Shown here: positions 1-5,541 of the stretch, piece by piece
How positions within the stretch are numbered: the stretch's first letter is position 1
How the letters are laid out: every line of letters starts with the position of its first letter
Assembly (NCBI GenBank): GCA_036493295.1
Contig: DASXQB010000208.1
Location: forward strand, 1-7,036
Direction of reading: 5' to 3'
Source: DATKEU01 sp036493295
Lineage (GTDB): Bacteria; Myxococcota_A; Polyangia; Fen-1088
Length of the DNA stretch: 7,036 nucleotides
The notes under the pieces: model-generated
The model's database searches: none
Seen by the model: the letters and a program-made list of their open reading frames with translations, nothing else
What the model was told of the DNA's origin: nothing
Translations under genes and position numbers: made by a program

Positions 1-591
1 GCGCAGCTGCCCGTCATCCTTGGCCAGGCGGCGAAGACGGGCGTGCGCCTTGGCCAGCCGTCGCTTCACAGTCGCCAAGGACAGCTTCATCGCCGCCGCC
101 ACGTCGCGCAGCGCGAGCTCTTCAACGTGGTGCAGGACGAAAGCAGAGCGCGACTCCGGATCCAGTCCATCGAGAATCCGATAAAGAGACCGCACGGCCA
201 GTCGCTCTGGTGAAGACGCCACCGCTCCGACCGAAATGTCCGGCACGCTGCCGTCGAAGGTCAGGCGCAGCCAGCGGCGGACCCGGCGCCGTCGCAGCTC
301 GGACAGCGCCGCGTTGGTGGCCACCTGCATCACGAAGCCGCGGAAGGCCTGCGGGTCGCGCAGGGCTGGCAGCTCCTTGAAGATCCGCAAAAACACGTCT
401 TGCGTCAGGTCGTCCACCTCCGAATCGGGGCCCAGGATCCGCAGCAGGGTGGTGCGCACCAGCGGCGAAAGATGGTCCCAGATCGCCGCCGCGGCGGCCG
501 GTTGCCCGTCAGCCGCCGCGCGCGCCAGGGCGACGTCGTCGACCAGCGGGCGGCTGGCTCCTCGGGAAAGGCGCGCGGAACGAAAAGTCAC
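1..591 (-). CDS. ECF-type RNA polymerase sigma-70 factor (3' end outside window)
   Basis: Alternative sigma factor that directs RNA polymerase to a small promoter set, usually in response to an envelope or stress signal. Reading leftward from a GTG at 591, 197 codons lie in the window and the frame is still open at base 1. Residues about 18-100 form region 2: a helix running into VDDLTQDVFLRIFKEL (59-74), the core-binding/-10 region signature, then RDPQAFRGFVMQVATNAAL (78-96) and an arginine cluster. Residues about 128-192 form region 4: SPERLAVRSLYRILDGLDPE, then the -35-binding helix-turn-helix ELALRDVAAAMKLSLATVKR (158-177). ECF factors are usually 160-200 residues, so little is missing. 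The frame is open back to a TGA near 637. TTG at 597 is an alternative start, and no clear ribosome-binding site separates the two. Its anti-sigma partner would be expected downstream, outside the window. The family call is confident; the exact start is not. Confidence 0.9.
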   Translation of the reverse strand, partial: MTFRSARLSRGASRPLVDDVALARAAADGQPAAAAAIWDHLSPLVRTTLLRILGPDSEVDDLTQDVFLRIFKELPALRDPQAFRGFVMQVATNAALSELRRRRVRRWLRLTFDGSVPDISVGAVASSPERLAVRSLYRILDGLDPESRSAFVLHHVEELALRDVAAAMKLSLATVKRRLAKAHARLRRLAKDDGQLR

Positions 592-720
592 CGGCAATAA
601 AGACGCCCGAGGAGACCGGCGAAGCTCAACAATCTCTCAGAAACGGCCCGCCCTCCCGCAACCGGATTGTCCGGCGTCGATTTCCTTCACGGGAACGGCG
701 TCGCCTGGCCACACAACCAC
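592..720. other. Divergent intergenic region between sigma factor and propeller lipoprotein
   Basis: This 129-base gap separates two divergently transcribed genes, so it should hold promoters for both. I see no convincing -35/-10 pair. A GGGAAC at 691-696 resembles an ECF -35 core, but the expected -10 position would fall on or next to the start codon at 721 and carries no recognisable motif. No strong ribosome-binding site precedes 721. Confidence 0.4.
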
Positions 721-2742
721 ATGGCATCCTGCGTCTTGTCGCGTGGCTGGGTCCGGTTCGCGCTGCTGTTCCTTCCGATTATCTGCGCGCCGCTCGGCTG
801 CGCAAAAATCAAGAGCGAGGGCGGCAGCGACGGCGGCGGCGGCGGCGGAAACGGAGGCACCGGTGCAATGACAGGCGCGATGTCCGGCACCGGCGGGATG
901 ACCACGGGCCCGGTTATCGACGGCCTGGTCGGAATCACCGTCACGCCCGCGACGCAGATGGTGACGATGGCTCCGGGCGGCAGCGCGCTGGCGATGTTCA
1001 CCGCCAGCGGCAAGTTCAAAGATGGCTCGTCGCGCGACATCACCAGCCAGGTGTTTTGGTCCAGCCCGGCGCCGTCGGCGGTGATCACGGTCGATACGAT
1101 GGGCGCGGCCAACGTTCGGGGCGCCGGGACGTTTGATGTGGTGGCCACGGCCAACAACCTCACCGGCATGGGCACGCTGACCGCCCAGGTGACGGGCGCT
1201 CTGATGAACCCGGGGTTTCCTGCGGGCGACCAGGCGATGCTGGATGGACCCTCCACGAGCGGCCCCGCCGACATCAAATACCCGGCCGACGGAGCTCTGT
1301 TCCCGTCCAACTGGGGCGCGCTGACGGTCCACATCAGCAAGACCAACCAGCAAAGCGCGCGCATCGCCATCAGCGGGGACAACGTGGACATCAAGTACTA
1401 CGGCTCCTGCGAGCCGGGACCGAACGACGGGACGGCCTGCTATGTCTCGCTGCCCAGCGATTTCACCGCCACCTTGTCGTCCGCGTCGGCGACATCGGAT
1501 CTGTCGATGACGGCGCGCCTTTACGCCCAGGGTGGAACTGTCACCGAGGGGGCGCCGATCAAAGTGGCGTGGACGACGGTGGCGCTGACCGGTGGGCTTT
1601 ACTACTGGACCACGCACCCCGACACCAGCACGGCCATCGCTCGCTACAACTTCGCCGGTGACACCAGCATGCCGGAAGAGGTCTACACCCAGATGGACGA
1701 GGCGAAGCCCGCGGTCACCGGCGATCGGTGCTTCGGCTGCCACGCCATCTCGCCCGACGGAACCAAGCTGGCGCTGACCATGGGGGGCAGCTATCCGTCC
1801 AGTTTTCAGATCATCGATCTGATGAACAAGGCGGTGCCGTTCACGTTCCAGGCGCCGCCGATCGACATGGGGTACGCGACGGAGACGGCGTTCAACAACG
1901 ATGGCTCGATCATCTTGAACATGTATCGCGGCAAGTTCTTGCTGCGCACGGTTGCCGACCCGCCCGTCAACATCGGCGAAGCGTTGACGTCGGTGACCGA
2001 GGCGAAGAGTGATCCCTTCTGGAGTCCCAGCGGCAAGCTGTTCACGTTCGTCTCGTTCGACTTCGCCGCGCTGACGGCGGCGTCCTTGGGGCCGCCCGGC
2101 GAAGTCAACCGCAAGAACGGCGATCTCAAGACCGGCGCGCAGATCCTGATTGCTGACTCGGACGGCAAGACGATCACCGATCCGCCTCGCGTCCTGGTCC
2201 CGCGCAAGGCCGGCTTCACCAGCTATTACCCCAGCATCAGCGACGATGATGCCTTGGTGGCGTTCAATCAGTCGGATTGCAAGGGCCTCTCGAAAGGCGC
2301 GCCGTACGGCCAAGATCCGTGCGACGGGTACGATGACATCAGCGCCACGCTGAACGTGATCAGCGCCAAAGGCGGCACGCCGATTTCTCTCGCGCGCGCC
2401 AGCGGAGCGGCCAACGGCGACAACTCGTGGCCGCGCTGGAGTCCGGACCACGGGACTTTTCGCGGCAAGCGGCTCTACTGGCTGGCGTTCTCGTCGCGGC
2501 GCCCGTACGGACTGCAGTTCAACCCAATGACCACCGACGTGCAAGGCAGCATCAACAACAGCCACCCGCAGCTTTGGTTCGCGGCGGTCTATGCGCCGGA
2601 CGACAACCCGCAGGGCGATCCCAGCTTTGCCGCCATCTGGTTGCCGGGGCAGAACCCGATGCAGATGGACCCGCGCGCCAACCAGCCGAACGGCAACCAC
2701 GTCCCGGTCTGGGTGAAGAAGGTGGTGGTGGTCATCAAGTAG
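721..2742 (+). CDS. Lipoprotein with Big2-like Ig domain, CxxCH motif and TolB/PD40-like beta-propeller
   Basis: Predicted surface lipoprotein of 673 residues; substrate unknown. The ATG at 721 gives a signal peptide: basic n-region with R8 and R12, hydrophobic core 13-23, and a lipobox-like PLGC with lipid Cys27 (proline at -3 is not ideal). A TTG at 667 is in frame, but its 18 extra residues would spoil the signal peptide. Residues 33-60 are a glycine-rich spacer. Residues about 67-158 (GITVTPATQMVTMAPGGSA, then WSSP and a VxGAGTFDVVAT-like stretch) resemble a bacterial Ig-like Big2 fold. Residues 170-330 look like a further beta-sandwich. C337-F-G-C-H341 is a single c-type haem CxxCH motif, followed at once by propeller blades with PD40-like turns at 344 (SPDG), 392 (NNDG), 435 (SPSG), 507 (SDDD) and 574 (SPDH). 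A related layout is familiar to me from myxobacterial proteins. Haem attachment is inferred, not shown. Confidence 0.85.
   Translation: MASCVLSRGWVRFALLFLPIICAPLGCAKIKSEGGSDGGGGGGNGGTGAMTGAMSGTGGMTTGPVIDGLVGITVTPATQMVTMAPGGSALAMFTASGKFKDGSSRDITSQVFWSSPAPSAVITVDTMGAANVRGAGTFDVVATANNLTGMGTLTAQVTGALMNPGFPAGDQAMLDGPSTSGPADIKYPADGALFPSNWGALTVHISKTNQQSARIAISGDNVDIKYYGSCEPGPNDGTACYVSLPSDFTATLSSASATSDLSMTARLYAQGGTVTEGAPIKVAWTTVALTGGLYYWTTHPDTSTAIARYNFAGDTSMPEEVYTQMDEAKPAVTGDRCFGCHAISPDGTKLALTMGGSYPSSFQIIDLMNKAVPFTFQAPPIDMGYATETAFNNDGSIILNMYRGKFLLRTVADPPVNIGEALTSVTEAKSDPFWSPSGKLFTFVSFDFAALTAASLGPPGEVNRKNGDLKTGAQILIADSDGKTITDPPRVLVPRKAGFTSYYPSISDDDALVAFNQSDCKGLSKGAPYGQDPCDGYDDISATLNVISAKGGTPISLARASGAANGDNSWPRWSPDHGTFRGKRLYWLAFSSRRPYGLQFNPMTTDVQGSINNSHPQLWFAAVYAPDDNPQGDPSFAAIWLPGQNPMQMDPRANQPNGNHVPVWVKKVVVVIK
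832..846 (+). repeat. (GGC)5 trinucleotide tract
   Basis: Five GGC codons in a row, followed by GGA, encode the polyglycine core of the spacer after the lipid cysteine of the 721-2742 lipoprotein. Gain or loss of units would keep the frame and only change spacer length. Confidence 0.8.
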
Positions 2743-2816
2743 TCGCGGCGGCGGTGTCGCCAGCGACGGTCGGCGAGAGCATCTGATCGCCCCACTCCTT
2801 GATTTCTCGCGCACCG

Positions 2817-2951
2817 ATGATCAAACGGGCGCGCCGCGGCCATTCGATCGCCATGGGGCGGGCCACGATCCTGGTCCTCGTGCTGCCCGTGGTCGGCTTT
2901 CTCGGCGGCTGCGGCAGGGATGTACCGCTCGGATCCGGACCGGCCGACTGA
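2817..2951 (+). CDS. Small (44-residue) predicted lipoprotein
   Basis: Short reading frame with all parts of a lipoprotein export signal: a strongly basic n-region (MIKRARRGHS), a hydrophobic core at residues 18-28 (ILVLVLPVVGF) and a textbook lipobox LGGC with lipid Cys32. The mature peptide would be only 13 residues (CGRDVPLGSGPAD). A second in-frame ATG at 2853 would give 32 residues and still keep one arginine before the core. No good ribosome-binding site precedes either start. It lies 74 bases after the propeller lipoprotein and 60 bases before the next one, all on the same strand. It may be a genuine lysis- or entericidin-like mini-lipoprotein, or the surviving signal peptide of a lost larger gene. 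No family is recognised. Confidence 0.5.
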   Translation: MIKRARRGHSIAMGRATILVLVLPVVGFLGGCGRDVPLGSGPAD

Positions 2952-3011
2952 ACCCAGGCCTGATCAAAACGGCAGCCAGCGGCCATTCATGTGCTGAAAG
3001 GGCACATGAAC

Positions 3012-3647
3012 ATGCGGACAAGCGATCGGTTTTTTTGGCTTGCGGTGTCGATGATGACGATCAGCGCGTGCGGCGGGGGCGGCTTGGCCACCAGCGACGG
3101 CGGCGGCACCGGCGGGCACACCAAGGTCGACGCCCAGCTCCCCGGAACCGGCGGTAACGCGGGCACGGGCGGCAACCAGGGTTCCGGCGGCAACCAAGGT
3201 GGGGCAGGTGGCTCCGGCGGTGGCGCCGCCGATGCGCAGATTTCGAACCCGCTGGATGCCCTCCCTTCGGTGAACGCCTGCGTCAGCGCCGGGGGAACGT
3301 GCAAGACCGGCGGCTGCGACGCACCGTCTGATCCGAAGCTGGACCAATCGTGTGGCGCCTCCGCCGCGGCTCGCTGTTGCCTGCCGCCGTTCGATGCCGC
3401 CGCGCCGACTTTCGATGCGCCGGTGATCGATCCCAGCGGCAAGTTCGCCTGCGGGAAGACGTCGTGCGATCCGGCCACCGACTATTGCGAAGGCGACGTC
3501 GGCGGCATTGGCGGCGACGCGTACGCCTGCCGTCCGCTGCCCGCCCCATGCGGTGGCCACGCCACCTGCGGGTGCGTGCAGTCGCCTCATTGTCCATCCT
3601 GTGCCGAGAAGGACGGTGCGGTGACGCTCCGTTGCCCGGTGGGTTGA
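3012..3647 (+). CDS. Glycine- and cysteine-rich lipoprotein
   Basis: Predicted 211-residue surface lipoprotein of unknown function. From the ATG at 3012 the signal peptide is short and clean: basic n-region with R2 and R6, core FFWLAVSMMTI and a lipobox ISAC with lipid Cys20. An AAAGGG lies 9 bases upstream of this ATG. An ATG at 3006 and a GTG at 2991 are in frame and also possible. Residues 21-75 are a glycine-rich tether containing a six-residue repeat of the form G[TS]GGN[AQ]. The rest holds 16 cysteines, an even number that suggests up to eight disulfides. The C-terminal part (145-209) starts FACG, has C147-x4-C152 and ends C197-x-E-x-D-G-x5-C-P. The same ending occurs in the lipoprotein at 4729-5388. 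No enzymatic motif is visible. Confidence 0.8.
   Translation: MRTSDRFFWLAVSMMTISACGGGGLATSDGGGTGGHTKVDAQLPGTGGNAGTGGNQGSGGNQGGAGGSGGGAADAQISNPLDALPSVNACVSAGGTCKTGGCDAPSDPKLDQSCGASAAARCCLPPFDAAAPTFDAPVIDPSGKFACGKTSCDPATDYCEGDVGGIGGDAYACRPLPAPCGGHATCGCVQSPHCPSCAEKDGAVTLRCPVG
3144..3215 (+). repeat. Four imperfect 18-base repeats encoding a glycine-rich hexapeptide
   Basis: Units at 3144-3161, 3162-3179, 3180-3197 and 3198-3215 encode GTGGNA, GTGGNQ, GSGGNQ and GGAGGS. They form the flexible tether of the 3012-3647 lipoprotein and look like products of unequal duplication. Confidence 0.7.
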
Positions 3648-3685
3648 CTGACTGCCGTTGCCATCCCGTCGCCGTTTTTGTCGCG

Positions 3686-4339
3686 CTACTGGATCTCCAG
3701 CAGCTCCAGTTCGTAGACCAGATCGCCTTTGGGTTGGCCGCGGGCCGGTTTGGCGCCGAAGGCCAGGTCGCGGGGGATCCAGATTCGCACCTTGTCGCCG
3801 ACGGCCATCTGCAAAAGGGCGTCGTGCCAGCCGCGCATGAGGCCGGTCATGGGGAAGATCGCCGCGTGGCGGGCCATCACCGACGATTCGATCAGGCGGC
3901 CGTCGGTGGTCCAGCCCGAGAAGTGCAGCAGCACCTGGTTGGATTCTTGCGGGTGCGTGGCGCCCGAGCCCCTCTTCAGTGACTCGATGGCCAACCCGGA
4001 CGGCATCCTGATCGCCCTGGCCGGCGGCGCCTTCAAATTGCGCGGGGTGGGCGGTGCCTTGACGATGTCGTAAAGCTCGAGCGGATCGCCCCAGTGGCGG
4101 GAATCGGACAGGAACGTGCCGTCGCGTTTCCAGGCGGAAAAATGCAGCTTCACGCAGTCGTTGGCCTGCGGATGCTGCGTGCCGCGGCCCGGTCGCAGAA
4201 TCTTGAGCGCCACCCCCGACGGTGTCTTGATGGCCCCGGCGGGCGGCGACGCCACGTCAGGCGGCGGCGGAAGCTGCGCAGGCGCCCCGGCGGGCACCTG
4301 CGCGACCAGGACCAGAACCAGCGCTGCTGTGGCGTTCAA
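3686..4339 (-). CDS. Secreted FKBP-type peptidyl-prolyl isomerase with duplicated half-domain
   Basis: Predicted prolyl cis-trans isomerase, 217 residues, acting on exported proteins. The start is a TTG at 4339; a stop lies 27 bases upstream in frame with no better start between. The N-terminus is hydrophobic (ALVLVLVAQV, residues 6-15) and may be cleaved after APA21, though it lacks the usual basic residue. Residues 106-217 are a full FKBP domain: HFSGWTTDGRLIESS (139-153), FPMTGLMRGW (162-171), MAVGDKVRIWIPRDLAFG (178-195) and YELELL. Residues 36-92 repeat only its first half (PSGVALKILRPG, then HFSAWKRDGTFLSDS). By eye against FKBP12, pocket residues differ: Y26 to F140, D37 to E151, Y82 to F194 and F99 to Y209, while the W59 equivalent W171 is kept. 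Activity may therefore be altered. The start overlaps the stop of the 4336-4653 gene (TTGA), suggesting translational coupling. Confidence 0.88.
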   Translation of the reverse strand: MNATAALVLVLVAQVPAGAPAQLPPPPDVASPPAGAIKTPSGVALKILRPGRGTQHPQANDCVKLHFSAWKRDGTFLSDSRHWGDPLELYDIVKAPPTPRNLKAPPARAIRMPSGLAIESLKRGSGATHPQESNQVLLHFSGWTTDGRLIESSVMARHAAIFPMTGLMRGWHDALLQMAVGDKVRIWIPRDLAFGAKPARGQPKGDLVYELELLEIQ

Positions 4340-4653
4340 CCGCGGCGGACCAACTTGAAGTAATCAAGCGCGATCCAGAAATCACTGGAGCCGCCGCTCT
4401 TGCCGGTGACCGTGAATTTGAAGGTGTGGTTGCCGGCGCTGAGGGTCAGCGTGCTGAGATCCGTCTCGAGGTAGACCACGCCCGCGTTGAATCCGTCCTG
4501 AGCGGTGGCCTGATTGACGCCGTCGATGCTGAGCTGCCAGATGCCGCGGTTGTTGCTTTGCTTCTGGCGCGGGCGAACGCCCCATATACCGGTCGCCGGC
4601 ACGTTGAAGGTGAACGAGACGAAGTCACCAACGGCGTGGCCTTCCAGGATCAC
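4336..4653 (-). CDS. Galactose-binding-like (CBM-type) module, C-terminal remnant
   Basis: A 105-residue frame that reads as the last beta-sandwich module of a larger secreted protein, not as a whole gene. It matches the pattern of carbohydrate-binding-like modules found at the ends of bacterial glycosidases and surface proteins: AVGDFVSFTFNVPATGIWGV (7-26), NNRGIWQLSIDGVNQ (34-48), LSAGNHTFKFTVTG (71-84) and a closing FWIALDYFKL. The GTG at 4653 is the only start codon available, and there is no signal peptide. The frame stays open upstream to a TAA at 4768-4770, and codons back to about 4705 still look like the same domain (SAQLASNGAG before the start). Beyond that the sequence turns AT-rich and belongs to the lipoprotein segment on the other strand. 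The gene was probably truncated there. Whether the remnant is expressed is unknown. Confidence 0.6.
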   Translation of the reverse strand: MILEGHAVGDFVSFTFNVPATGIWGVRPRQKQSNNRGIWQLSIDGVNQATAQDGFNAGVVYLETDLSTLTLSAGNHTFKFTVTGKSGGSSDFWIALDYFKLVRRG

Positions 4654-4711
4654 GCCTGCTCCGTTGCTGGCGAGCTGCGCCGACGACTTCCTGGTAGTGT
4701 CGTCAAATTGA

Positions 4712-4717
4712 TATGAT
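4712..4717 (+). promoter_or_regulatory. Possible -10 element (TATGAT) for the 4729 lipoprotein gene
   Basis: TATGAT matches the sigma-70 -10 consensus at five of six positions and sits 11 bases before the ATG at 4729, in the most AT-rich part of the window. Transcription would start almost at the ATG, giving a very short or leaderless transcript. The best -35 at the right distance (TTCCTG, 4688-4693) is poor, so this is only a candidate. Confidence 0.25.
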
Positions 4718-4728
4718 AAGATTGGAAC

Positions 4729-5388
4729 ATGTTGTTGTGCCCCGTCGCTATTTTTTCGATGCTCGTTTTATCTTGCGCCAGCCAAGCGCTTAACGAGTCC
4801 CTTGATGGATCAACAGTATCCGATTCGGCCGATGCAATCGACACCGGTGCAGATGAATTGGACTCTGGATTGCGCGATACATCTGTTCCGGATGATGGAA
4901 ATGCTGCCGTGAGCTGCTGGAATCGCCCGGTCTCATTCCCAGAGTTCAATCGCGACTGTTCTGTTGCGGATGATTGTGTCACGGTCTCGCGAGCAACAGA
5001 CTGCTGCAGGACCATCAATATTACGGCAATCAATAAATCTGAGTCCGCTGCGTTCAAAGCAGCCGAAGATGTTTGTGAGAAACAATATCCTCCGTGCGGA
5101 TGTGCTCCACAGGCTACCACGCTTGACGATGGGACATGGATTCACGGAGCCGAGACGGCGGTCGCGGCGTGCGTCGCCAGCAAATGCGTTAGCAAGTTTG
5201 ACGGGGTTACATTCGGCTGCGGCAATATGATGTGCACCGCGGATCAGGTCTGCATTAGCCGTACGACTGAAAAGATCACCTTCTGCGTCCCAAATGACTC
5301 GTGCAAGGGATGTGACTCGTGCGTTGTCGACTCTCCGGGTTGCTCGTGCAACGAGCAAGACGGCAACATTCAGCAAGTCTGTCCGTAA
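4729..5388 (+). CDS. Low-GC cysteine-rich lipoprotein
   Basis: Predicted 219-residue secreted lipoprotein of unknown function. The ATG is forced, since an in-frame TAA lies at 4717-4719. The leader is hydrophobic with a lipobox-like VLSC (lipid Cys16) but has no lysine or arginine before it, which is unusual. Residues 17-62 are an acidic Asp/Ser-rich spacer. Residues 63-155 form one cysteine domain: RDCSVADDCVTV (76-86), DCC (91-93), PPCGC (121-125), TLDDG (131-135) and VAACVASKC. Residues 162-219 form a second: FGCG, C164-x4-C169, C175, FCVP and C207-x-E-x-D-G-x5-C-P. That ending also closes the lipoprotein at 3012-3647. Hand-counted G+C in five 60-base rows over 4681-5100 is 42-55 per cent, against 67-75 per cent in sampled neighbouring genes, and it uses codons such as TTA. 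This suggests arrival by transfer. Confidence 0.8.
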   Translation: MLLCPVAIFSMLVLSCASQALNESLDGSTVSDSADAIDTGADELDSGLRDTSVPDDGNAAVSCWNRPVSFPEFNRDCSVADDCVTVSRATDCCRTINITAINKSESAAFKAAEDVCEKQYPPCGCAPQATTLDDGTWIHGAETAVAACVASKCVSKFDGVTFGCGNMMCTADQVCISRTTEKITFCVPNDSCKGCDSCVVDSPGCSCNEQDGNIQQVCP

Positions 5389-5541
5389 TGTCATGAGCAA
5401 GATAGCGAACGGTCAAAGGACCGCTGGACACATTTGCTTGGTCGGATAGCTCAGCCATTCGGCTTTCGCCGCGAAAATCGCCTCGGCTGAAGGGTCCAGC
5501 CAGCCTTGCAAGTCTGGTGGGGATCGTCGTAGATCTTTCGC
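5389..5541. other. Intergenic region with small inverted repeats, right edge of low-GC segment
   Basis: No gene recognised. Base composition rises from about 53 per cent G+C (5401-5460) toward the local norm. It contains two foldable stretches: CGGTC-AAAG-GACCG at 5410-5423, and TCAGCC (5451-5456) pairing with GGCTGA (5485-5490) around an inner TTTCG-CCG-CGAAA (5464-5474+). Neither is followed by a T-run. It probably holds the end of the 4729 transcript and the promoter of the 5542 gene, but neither is clear. Confidence 0.4.
5410..5423 (+). terminator. Weak hairpin after the 4729-5388 lipoprotein gene
   Basis: Perfect 5-bp stem CGGTC/GACCG with an AAAG loop, 21 bases past the stop codon. There is no uridine tract after it, so it is at most a weak or factor-assisted terminator. 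Confidence 0.2.

Noticed and set aside
691..696. ECF-type -35 box (GGGAAC) upstream of the propeller lipoprotein
   Set aside because: The matching -10 position overlaps the start codon region and has no recognisable element, so it is only a chance-level hexamer match.
667..720. TTG start at 667 for the propeller lipoprotein
   Set aside because: It would put 18 polar residues before a normal signal peptide; the ATG at 721 gives a conventional leader.
637..2814. Very long minus-strand open frame (725 codons) antisense to the propeller lipoprotein
   Set aside because: The translation is an Arg/His/Gly/Ala-rich string with no domain or signal peptide. The plus frame has a signal peptide, an Ig-like domain and propeller motifs. 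Long antisense frames are common opposite GC-rich genes.
4690..4710. Insertion-sequence end near the low-GC boundary
   Set aside because: No inverted partner or target-site duplication was found around 5388-5540, and no transposase frame is present.
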